Assembly (NCBI GenBank): GCA_937885165.1
Contig: CAKZZJ010000018.1
Location: 1 to 11,419, forward strand
Origin: an uncultured Caryophanales bacterium
Lineage (GTDB): Bacteria; Bacillota_I; Bacilli_A; Acholeplasmatales; Anaeroplasmataceae
Direction: 5' to 3'
Length of the DNA stretch: 11,419 bases
Both the position numbers and the translations under genes were made by a program. The stretch's first letter is position 1; every line of letters starts with the position of its first letter. Below the pieces are notes generated by a model, which saw only the letters and a list, made by a program, of their open reading frames with translations, had not been told where the DNA came from and searched no databases. Below are positions 6,401 to 11,419 of this stretch, piece by piece.

Positions 6401-7948
6401 ATTCATACAAAAGATGATTTAAAAGTTAAGAATTTAACTCTATTTGTAAATGTTGTTGATAACGCACTAAAAGGCAATGATAGTGTGACAATAGAATCTG
6501 GAACCTTAACTTTAATTTCAAGGCAGGGCGATGGAATTAAAACATCTAATAGCGCTATAAAATATGAAGATGATGGCACAACAATTAAGAAGATACAAGG
6601 AACTGTTACTATATCAGGTGGTACAATAAATATTTATGCAGCATGTGACGGAATAGATGCAGCATATAATGTTGAAATAAATGATGATGCTGTAACATTA
6701 AATATTTATACAAGCTCATATTCAAGTTATTCTGAAGAAGTATCAAATATAAAATCAGGAATTTATTATATTAGAGCAACTTCATCATCTTATAAATATT
6801 CAATTTATTATTATAATTCATCAACAGATTATGTTTGGAAAAATTCATCAGGCTACACTACTAAGACTGTAAAAACTACACAACAAAGCGGTAATATGGG
6901 TGGTATGGGTGGCCTTGGAGGAATGAATGAAAGCACTTCAACAACATATTATTATTATGAAATTGAAAAACCTTCTGGTTATTCAAATATGATAATCTAT
7001 GTATATTCATCTACGCAGACTCAGGGATCTAGTTCTTCATATTATAGATCTTCAGGTCAAAAGACAGTTACAGATAATTATGATACAATAATAGTTACTT
7101 TATCTTCCTTTTCACCTTCAGGTAGAGGAAGAGGAGGATCATCTTCAACCGCTTCTTTTGAATTCAGCATTTATGATTCAGAAAACTCAACAAAAGGAAT
7201 TAAGGCTGATAATGAAGTAATCATAAGCGGGGGTACAATTGAAATCAAATCATATGATGATGGAATTCATGTAAATAACGATGTGACACTTGATAGTGGT
7301 TCATATGGTACCGGTAATGTAACTATTACAGGTGGTATTATCACTATCACAACAAAAGATGATGGTATCCATGCTGATCAGGATATCTATATAAGTGATA
7401 ATGCTTATATAAATGTCTTGACTTCATATGAAGGAATTGAAGCAAACAGGATTTATATCAGCGGTGGCGAAGTATATGTCTACGCGACAGATGATGGTAT
7501 TAATGCTGCAGAATGCAATGGTTCATATACACCACTACTTTATATATCAGGTGGATATGTTGATGTAGCAGTAGGAAGTGGTGATACTGATACAATAGAT
7601 TCAAATGGAAATGTAACAATAACTGGTGGTACTGTAATTGTTAAAAACGCTCAGACAAGTGGTAGCAGTATGACCGGTGGCACAATTGATTTAGATGGCA
7701 CTCTTAAAGTTACTGGTGGTATAGTTATATCAGTTGGCTGCTGGTGCAGCGAGGCAAATATGAGCTCTAATGCATCTAGTACATCAACTACATTATCAAG
7801 TGGAACATATTATATTAAAAATTCAAGCGGTACTATTATTGAAACATTTACATTATCAACATCATATAAAGGATATAAAATCTACATTCCAGGAAAATCA
7901 GGAACATATTATCTATATTGTGGTTCAACACAGATAACAACTCTTTAA
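3482..7948 (+). CDS. Large mosaic surface lipoprotein with Ig-like/MBG-type repeats and a C-terminal Cthe_2159-type carbohydrate-binding beta-helix
   Basis: A 1488-residue exported lipoprotein. Residues 1-22 form a lipoprotein signal peptide ending in ITGC, so C22 should be lipidated and the protein anchored outside the membrane; no sortase motif is seen. Residues 30-95 hold a Cys-pair domain (C46/C51, then C82-x-x-C85-G) of the kind repeated in Firmicutes surface proteins. Residues 103-181 are a YDG/MBG-like unit (KVYDGKE, AGNYVVKI, FEISKA). About 182-835 are further Ig-like units: A at 182, 253, 474, 696; A' at 325, 545, 767; B at 395 and 615. From about 838 the Cthe_2159-type parallel beta-helix follows, with turn motifs NGIH, GDGIK, DGIDA, DDGIH (twice), YEGIE and DDGIN. 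It is split by a Tyr/Ser/Gly-rich insert at about 1065-1235 holding MGGMGGLGGM. The family binds plant polysaccharides such as cellulose or pectin; ligand and adhesin role here are inferred. The start is supported by GGTAGGTG 7 bases upstream. Confidence 0.88.
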   Translation: MKNFFPIISLLSIFVIIFITGCFNNTSTHNFSDEYSYDNVAHYHKCLDSDCNYVSDYKKHTYESVITKEATYDEEGIITYTCTVCGYSYTDKISKLSKENVIISNISDISKVYDGKEIDDVTYEISNNEAIVKISYKSDDEDEYTLEKPVNAGNYVVKITVLDENGFNATSVTKEFEISKATPTYKEEITLEGTYDKTKTLADYDISLYNLVWKDENIIPTCDVKTYIAIYNPDNDNYNDLEVEVTLVLEKATPTFDNEIVIEATYSDTQTLADFSLSGYRHLYWKDDEITPTCDIKTYKAIYNPDSLNYNDLEVDITIKLSKATPKYSIPTNLSAVALNKLSTITLPDNFSWVDENITLTADISKYYATYTPDDIINYEVITNIEITVKVSKIVVDLPKLSKSFVYNNCEYQINLSDITNYDDSYMKISDDSTLKAIDAGTYYIILEVSDTTNMIFKGNVKSYKLSWNITKADPIFSEDITLTGTYDENKTLADYVISIYSLSWKDETIIPTCDNTSYIAIYNPDSLNYNDLEVDVTINLSKATPTYELSVYYGIIGNYVSSINLDDGFSFEDESLIIDEGENEVTLTYIPEDTTNYNVVNNITTFIYGVANIVTKPTLADNISYTYDKSSHTYDLSNIINYDEEYMEISSDSVLSATDVGTYKITITLKNKKNNCYDDLTTDDITVTWYITKADPIFSEDITLTGTYDENKTLADYDISIYGLVWKDETLTPTCDNTSYVAIYNPDSLNYNDLEVEITIILEKTDPSYEIPTTLSGNVGETLSTITLPDNFSWEDGNTIIAEDVKEYSAIYTPNDNINYNIVNLKISINLINPIDYPFTITYSSGTANAYNVKLNDNGEYTITFTAITEDSLYQISGTLNGNIVIDIDETDTYKLELELCGITISSAYEAPISILSGDKVILTAKKNYDNYINDNRSAATDDEISSAVYSVVDLNISGKGSLTIYSLNNNGIHTKDDLKVKNLTLFVNVVDNALKGNDSVTIESGTLTLISRQGDGIKTSNSAIKYEDDGTTIKKIQGTVTISGGTINIYAACDGIDAAYNVEINDDAVTLNIYTSSYSSYSEEVSNIKSGIYYIRATSSSYKYSIYYYNSSTDYVWKNSSGYTTKTVKTTQQSGNMGGMGGLGGMNESTSTTYYYYEIEKPSGYSNMIIYVYSSTQTQGSSSSYYRSSGQKTVTDNYDTIIVTLSSFSPSGRGRGGSSSTASFEFSIYDSENSTKGIKADNEVIISGGTIEIKSYDDGIHVNNDVTLDSGSYGTGNVTITGGIITITTKDDGIHADQDIYISDNAYINVLTSYEGIEANRIYISGGEVYVYATDDGINAAECNGSYTPLLYISGGYVDVAVGSGDTDTIDSNGNVTITGGTVIVKNAQTSGSSMTGGTIDLDGTLKVTGGIVISVGCWCSEANMSSNASSTSTTLSSGTYYIKNSSGTIIETFTLSTSYKGYKIYIPGKSGTYYLYCGSTQITTL
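4889..5088 (+). repeat. First copy of a 200-bp near-identical direct repeat
   Basis: This stretch encodes ITKADPIFSEDITLTGTY onward and matches 5555-5754 without gaps at an offset of exactly 666 bases. By hand alignment I count about 14 mismatches (about 93% identity). Confidence 0.9.
5555..5754 (+). repeat. Second copy of the 200-bp direct repeat
   Basis: Partner of 4889-5088. The offset of 666 bases is 222 codons, so the repeat preserves the reading frame. A shorter related stretch, encoding YNPDSLNYNDLEVD, also occurs around 4387-4428. Confidence 0.9.
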
Positions 7949-7961
7949 TAAAAAGATAATT

Positions 7962-7996
7962 ATTAGCTCGGCATATCCCGGGCTAATTTTTATTTT
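7962..7996 (+). terminator. Intrinsic terminator of the lipoprotein gene
   Basis: ATTAGCTCGG (7962-7971) pairs with CCGGGCTAAT (7978-7987), with one G-T pair and a 6-base loop, followed by a T-rich run. It lies 14 bases after the stop and separates this gene from the protease gene. Confidence 0.88.
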
Positions 7997-8007
7997 TAAT
8001 TTAAAAA

Positions 8008-8041
8008 ATCACAAATTTATCACATAATTAGCATTTATAAT
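8008..8041 (+). promoter_or_regulatory. Probable promoter of the HtrA-like gene with paired ATCACA repeats
   Basis: A consensus TATAAT lies at 8036-8041, 29 bases before the start codon. No good -35 is present at the right distance. Instead, two direct ATCACA copies (8008-8013 and 8019-8024) lie 11 bases apart across the -35 position, which could be an activator site. The -10 is fairly clear; the regulator site is only a guess. Confidence 0.45.
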
Positions 8042-8070
8042 ATTGATATTGAATAAAAAGGAGCATTTTA

Positions 8071-9387
8071 ATGCGAAAAAATATGAAAAAAATTATATTA
8101 AGTTTATTATTTGTTTTTACATTTGCATTCACCCTCACATCCTGTAATAATAGTAGCACAATAACCTTCCCTAATACTGAAGATACAACTACTACAATTG
8201 TTGATGCGACGCCTTCAACAACTGGTATAATTCCAGTTAATCCTACTGATACTACAGTAAATTCAAATGTTAATGATACTACATCAACATCAACTGTAAC
8301 AAGCGGAAACACAAATAATGATACTGCATCATATGTAAGTCTTAATTATGTATTAGTTGAAGATAATTTAAACAGCGAAAAAGAGAAAGCTTTAGTAGAT
8401 GCAGTAGATGATGTAGTAGAGGCGTGTGTATCTGTAACATGCATATCATCATCAGCTACATCTAGAGGTGCAGGTGTGTTATTCGCATATGATGATAATT
8501 TAGGACTAAGTTTTATTGTTACATGTTTCCATGTAATTGAAGGATTTTCAAATTTTTCTATAACCCTTGATGATGGAACTGAAGAGAAAGCTTATTTAGT
8601 TGGTGGATATTCAGATGAAGATATTGCGGTACTAGCAATTAAGAAAACCGGCCTAAAATATGTACCAATCTTATCTGATTCATCAACACTTAAAAGAGGA
8701 AGCGATGTATTTTGTATCGGTAATCCACTTGGAACACTACCTAATAGTGTAGCAAGAGGCGTAATATCATATGTTGATAGAGTTATAGAAACCAATAGTT
8801 ATACATCAAGAACCCTACTACAGACTGATGTCGCAATAAACTCAGGAAATTCTGGTGGCGGCTTGTTTAATACTGAAGGCTTATTAATAGGTATAGTATC
8901 TAACAAATATTCATCATCATCAATTGAAAATTTAGGTTTTGCTGTACCATCTAAAATTGTTTTATCAACAATCAAATCAATTTTAAATACCGCAAAATAT
9001 AACACATCTTCAAATAGCTTTTATGAAGGCTATATCGAAGGTGATTATGAATATGGCTTTGCTATATCACTTGGTCAACAGTCAAGAGGCTTCTGGAATT
9101 ATACTTATGTTATTTATATTTCATCAGTAGAATCTAATACATATTATACTGGTGTTGGTTATTTAGAATATGGTGATATCCTTAATAGTGTAAAAATAGA
9201 TTATCAAGATAAAGATACCATAACATATAACATCACAAACATAACATCCTCGACAACAACCGAGATAATGCAATTACTTACAAATACCGGTGTTAAAATT
9301 GGTGATAAGATTACATTTAATGTAACAAGAAACAATAATACAATTGATGTTGAATTTGAAGTAATTCAGTTCAGATATTCAATTTAG
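8071..9387 (+). CDS. HtrA/DegP-like trypsin-type serine protease, lipoprotein, with C-terminal PDZ-like domain
   Basis: A 438-residue extracellular membrane-anchored protease of the S1C type, expected to degrade misfolded exported proteins. The lipoprotein signal ends in LTSC (C25). Residues 26 to about 86 are a Thr/Ser/Asn-rich, low-complexity stalk. The protease domain spans about 105-310, with the catalytic triad H154 (TCFHVIEG), D184 (SDEDIAVLAI) and S261 (GNSGGGLFN), plus the usual IGNPLG and LLQTDVAINSGN segments. A PDZ-like domain covers about 325-438 (GVGYLEYGDIL, then GDKITFNVTR). Typical HtrA proteins of Gram-positives have an N-terminal membrane anchor; lipid anchoring is a variant. 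AAGGAG lies 7 bases upstream of ATG 8071. It follows the large lipoprotein but has its own probable promoter, so a shared operon is unlikely. Its substrates, including whether it processes the neighbour, are unknown. Confidence 0.93.
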   Translation: MRKNMKKIILSLLFVFTFAFTLTSCNNSSTITFPNTEDTTTTIVDATPSTTGIIPVNPTDTTVNSNVNDTTSTSTVTSGNTNNDTASYVSLNYVLVEDNLNSEKEKALVDAVDDVVEACVSVTCISSSATSRGAGVLFAYDDNLGLSFIVTCFHVIEGFSNFSITLDDGTEEKAYLVGGYSDEDIAVLAIKKTGLKYVPILSDSSTLKRGSDVFCIGNPLGTLPNSVARGVISYVDRVIETNSYTSRTLLQTDVAINSGNSGGGLFNTEGLLIGIVSNKYSSSSIENLGFAVPSKIVLSTIKSILNTAKYNTSSNSFYEGYIEGDYEYGFAISLGQQSRGFWNYTYVIYISSVESNTYYTGVGYLEYGDILNSVKIDYQDKDTITYNITNITSSTTTEIMQLLTNTGVKIGDKITFNVTRNNNTIDVEFEVIQFRYSI

Positions 9388-9411
9388 ATAAATCATTCTC
9401 CCTTATAATAG

Positions 9412-9443
9412 ATGCTTCCAAATGGAAGCATTTTATTATTTTT
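9412..9443 (+). terminator. Intrinsic terminator of the HtrA-like gene
   Basis: ATGCTTCC (9412-9419) pairs perfectly with GGAAGCAT (9424-9431) around an AAAT loop, followed by a T-rich run broken by single A's. It lies 24 bases after the TAG stop. Confidence 0.88.
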
Positions 9444-9468
9444 AAATTAAAACTGTTTTACTTTTAAC

Positions 9469-9497
9469 TTGAAAAAAAAGCATTCCTATATTAAAAT
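9469..9497 (+). promoter_or_regulatory. Sigma-A promoter of gltX
   Basis: TTGAAA (9469-9474) and TAAAAT (9492-9497) are separated by exactly 17 bases. They lie between the upstream terminator and the gltX ribosome binding site; the leader would be about 20 bases. Confidence 0.75.
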
Positions 9498-9510
9498 TAG
9501 ATAATGTGAA

Positions 9511-9518
9511 AGAAGGGA
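9511..9518 (+). promoter_or_regulatory. Ribosome binding site that decides the gltX start
   Basis: AGAAGGGA ends 5 bases before ATG 9524. The in-frame GTG at 9506 lies upstream of this site and, being at about the predicted transcript start, has no room for its own. ATG 9524 is therefore preferred. Confidence 0.75.
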
Positions 9519-9523
9519 TACTT

Positions 9524-11224
9524 ATGGCAGATTATAAGGATCTAGCTAACTTAATATTTCCAGATATTAATCTAACTATAGAAGATTTAGAAAAAAAATA
9601 TCCTGAAAGAGTGTTACCTGATAATGCAGAAGTAACAAGATTCGCTCCATCTCCTACAGGATTTTTACATACAGGCAGCTTATTTACATCTTTAGTTTCA
9701 TCTTTTTATGCCAAACAAACAAAAGGTGTATTTTTCATAAGACTTGAAGATACTGATACTAAAAGAGAAATTGAAGGAAGCGCTGAAGCTTTAGTAAAGC
9801 AGTTGAAAATATTTAATATTATACCTGATGAGGGTTATATTTCTGATAATGAAGAAAAAGGCTTATATGGTCCTTATAAACAGTCAAATAGAGCATTAAT
9901 ATATAAAACTGTAATCAAATATTTACTTGAAAATGGCAGAGCCTATCCTTGTTTTGCAACACCCGAGGAACTGCAAGAGTTAAGAGAAAAACAGGAAAAA
10001 GAAAAAGTAATTCCTGGCTATTATGGTAAGTATGCCAAATATAGAAATTTAAGTGTTGATGATGCAATAAAAATGATTAAAGATGGTAAACCATATATCA
10101 TCAGATTTAAGTCAATGGGAGATCATAATAATAAAATATTTTTTCATGATGAAATAAGAGGGGATCTTGAATTAACCGAGAATGATCAAGATATCGTAAT
10201 TTTAAAATCAGATGGCCTTCCAACATATCACTTTGCACACCTGTGTGATGATCATTTTATGCGTACTACAGTGATCACAAGAGGTGAAGAATGGTTGCCA
10301 AGTTTACCAATCCATCTTGAATTATTTGATACTTTAGGTTTTAGAAGACCTAAATATGCTCATTTGCCTGTAATAATGAAACTCGATAATGGTAATAAAC
10401 GTAAATTATCAAAAAGAAAAGATAATGAGGCATCAGTTGAATTTTTCTTAAAAGAAGGATATCCAATTTATGGCTTTATTGAGTATCTTCTTACTATTGC
10501 CAATTCTAATTATGAAGCCTGGAGAAATGAAAATTTAGATAAATCATTCTATGATTTCACATTCTCATTTGATAAGATGAGTCTTGATGGTGCATTATTT
10601 GATATAGAAAAAGTAATATCTATTTCAAAAGAAAGAATGGCTTATAAAAAAGCAAATGATTTAGCTATAGAAGTTAAAGAATGGGCTAAAACATATGATT
10701 TAGAATTCTATCAGAAAATAGAAAATAATTTTGAATTGTTAGTTCAGATTTTAAATATAGAACGCGAAAAAGAAAATCCTCGTAAAGATTATGCTAAATA
10801 TTCAGATGTTTATCCAATAATCAAATTCTTTTATAACGACATATATGATTCAATTGATAAATCTAATTTGGATTTTACAGTTAATATAAACAAAAATGAA
10901 ACTAAAGAATTGGATAAAGAAGTAATAATTTCATCTTTGAGTGAATATTTAGATAATTATAATCTAGATGTAACAGAAGAAGAATGGTTTGAAAATCTAA
11001 AGCTTTTAGCAGCAAAACACAAATTCACTTCAGACAGAAAAGCCTTTAAAGCGTCACCAGAATCATTCAATGGGCAGGTAGGTGATATGGCTGGTTTAAT
11101 CAGATTATCACTTGCAGGAAGAAAAAATACACCTAATGTTTATTTTATTCAAAAAATTTTAGGTTTTGATGAAGTAGAAAGAAGAATTAATTCCGTAATT
11201 CAATATTTAGGCTTGAAAAAATAA
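9524..11224 (+). CDS. gltX: Glutamate--tRNA ligase (GluRS)
   Basis: A 566-residue class I aminoacyl-tRNA synthetase that attaches glutamate to tRNA-Glu; in many Gram-positives it also charges tRNA-Gln for later amidation, but that is not tested here. The ATP-binding signature is RFAPSPTGFLHTGS, with the HIGH-like HTGS starting at H49. The second signature is KLSKR at 294-298. The catalytic and connecting domains run to about 330, and the helical anticodon-binding part follows to the end. About 35 residues precede the first signature (DLANLIFPDINLTIEDLEKKYPER), and the total is longer than the roughly 480-500 residues of the common bacterial form; both match a longer GluRS type I recall from clostridia. 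The zinc-binding Cys cluster of E. coli GluRS is not seen; only C143 remains in that region. The gene has its own promoter and is followed at once by tRNA-Glu. Confidence 0.95.
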   Translation: MADYKDLANLIFPDINLTIEDLEKKYPERVLPDNAEVTRFAPSPTGFLHTGSLFTSLVSSFYAKQTKGVFFIRLEDTDTKREIEGSAEALVKQLKIFNIIPDEGYISDNEEKGLYGPYKQSNRALIYKTVIKYLLENGRAYPCFATPEELQELREKQEKEKVIPGYYGKYAKYRNLSVDDAIKMIKDGKPYIIRFKSMGDHNNKIFFHDEIRGDLELTENDQDIVILKSDGLPTYHFAHLCDDHFMRTTVITRGEEWLPSLPIHLELFDTLGFRRPKYAHLPVIMKLDNGNKRKLSKRKDNEASVEFFLKEGYPIYGFIEYLLTIANSNYEAWRNENLDKSFYDFTFSFDKMSLDGALFDIEKVISISKERMAYKKANDLAIEVKEWAKTYDLEFYQKIENNFELLVQILNIEREKENPRKDYAKYSDVYPIIKFFYNDIYDSIDKSNLDFTVNINKNETKELDKEVIISSLSEYLDNYNLDVTEEEWFENLKLLAAKHKFTSDRKAFKASPESFNGQVGDMAGLIRLSLAGRKNTPNVYFIQKILGFDEVERRINSVIQYLGLKK

Positions 11225-11243
11225 TTAATTATTGATAATATAA

Positions 11244-11264
11244 TATGTGCTAAAAAAGCACATA
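11244..11264 (+). other. Small hairpin between gltX and tRNA-Glu
   Basis: TATGTGC (11244-11250) pairs perfectly with GCACATA (11258-11264) around a TAAAAAA loop and ends 3 bases before the tRNA. There is no T-run after it, so it is not a normal terminator. It may mark a tRNA processing leader in a gltX-tRNA read-through transcript, or be chance in AT-rich DNA. Confidence 0.45.
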
Positions 11265-11267
11265 AAT

Positions 11268-11343
11268 GGCCAATTGGTGAAATGGTTAACACATCGCCCT
11301 CTCAAGGCGACATTCACGGGTTCAAATCCCGTATTGGTCACCA
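11268..11343 (+). tRNA. tRNA-Glu, anticodon CTC, with encoded CCA
   Basis: A complete 76-base cloverleaf. The acceptor GGCCAAT pairs with ATTGGTC (one G-T), with discriminator A and CCA encoded at 11341-11343. A short D-arm has GTG pairing with CAC. The anticodon stem TCGCC/GGCGA closes loop CTCTCAA, which gives U33 and anticodon CTC, reading GAG. The variable loop is 5 bases and the T-arm is ACGGG/CCCGT with loop TTCAAAT. The overall sequence resembles Bacillota tRNA-Glu. It lies 43 bases after gltX and is followed by a terminator, so it is probably co-transcribed with its synthetase. Confidence 0.95.
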
Positions 11344-11355
11344 TATTGAAACAAT

Positions 11356-11388
11356 AGGATTGATACCAAAAATATCAGTCCTTTTTTC
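11356..11388 (+). terminator. Intrinsic terminator after tRNA-Glu
   Basis: AGGATTGATA (11356-11365) pairs with TATCAGTCCT (11373-11382), with one G-T pair and a 7-base A-rich loop, followed by a run of T. It ends the tRNA transcript (and gltX, if co-transcribed). The remaining bases to the window edge hold nothing I can identify. Confidence 0.88.
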
Positions 11389-11419
11389 ATTTTTAGGGGT
11401 TATTTTGCTTGTTTTAGGT

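Noticed and set aside
8028..8312. Minus-strand open frame of 94 codons over the start of the HtrA-like gene
   Set aside because: It is Val-rich because it is antisense to the Thr-rich stalk, with no start signal; a shadow frame.
8592..9005. Two further minus-strand open frames within the protease gene
   Set aside because: Both are antisense to the catalytic domain with no start signal and no recognisable domain.
9388..9523. T-box or other riboswitch upstream of gltX
   Set aside because: The space holds only a terminator of the previous gene and a promoter; the predicted leader of about 20 bases is too short for a riboswitch.
11330..11390. Short minus-strand frame starting with MKKGLIFLVSILLF near the right edge, resembling a signal peptide
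   Set aside because: It is only about 20 residues, is antisense to the terminator and the tRNA 3' end, and its hydrophobic look comes from the T-rich terminator.

Overview
The window comes from a very AT-rich, low-GC Gram-positive (Bacillota-type) chromosome that uses the standard genetic code. All Trp codons in the long reading frames are TGG, and every stop is TAA or TAG. A rubredoxin/diiron peroxidase of the reverse-rubrerythrin type, two lipobox surface proteins and a clostridial-style GluRS suggest an anaerobe, probably gut-associated (Clostridia, Erysipelotrichia or an uncultured Mollicutes-like Bacilli lineage). This placement is an inference; no marker in the window fixes it.

Layout. 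(1) 1-490: the 3' end of an unidentified gene, apparently frameshifted, that ends in a double-stranded RNA-binding domain. (2) 506-2206: a cytoplasmic M3-family zinc oligoendopeptidase, starting 15 bases after the previous stop. (3) 2208-2249: a perfect 19-bp inverted repeat, shared as a bidirectional terminator with the convergent gene. (4) 2260-2631, minus: a short DtxR/MntR-type metal-dependent repressor. It is divergent from (5) 2770-3321, a reverse rubrerythrin with a near-consensus promoter. The pair looks like an iron/oxidative-stress module. (6) 3331-3421: two hairpin terminators in tandem. (7) 3482-7948: a 1488-residue lipoprotein. It carries a Cys-pair domain, about ten Ig-like/MBG-type repeats arranged as a three-domain super-repeat, and a C-terminal parallel beta-helix of the Cthe_2159 carbohydrate-binding type, split by a Tyr/Ser/Gly-rich insertion. 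(8) 8071-9387: an HtrA/DegP-like serine protease lipoprotein with a Thr/Ser-rich stalk and a C-terminal PDZ-like domain. (9) 9524-11224: glutamyl-tRNA synthetase, followed 43 bases later by (10) tRNA-Glu(CTC) at 11268-11343 and a terminator.

How the parts relate. The two lipoproteins lie in tandem but have separate terminators, and probably separate promoters. Together they suggest an envelope surface locus: a large, probably glycan-binding display protein beside an extracellular quality-control protease. GluRS and a tRNA it should charge are side by side. The rest is housekeeping.

I see no CRISPR array, transposase, prophage gene or defence system. The most unusual items are the mosaic beta-helix lipoprotein with its recently duplicated 222-residue block, the tRNA-Glu(CTC) beside gltX, and the broken dsRBD gene at the left edge.
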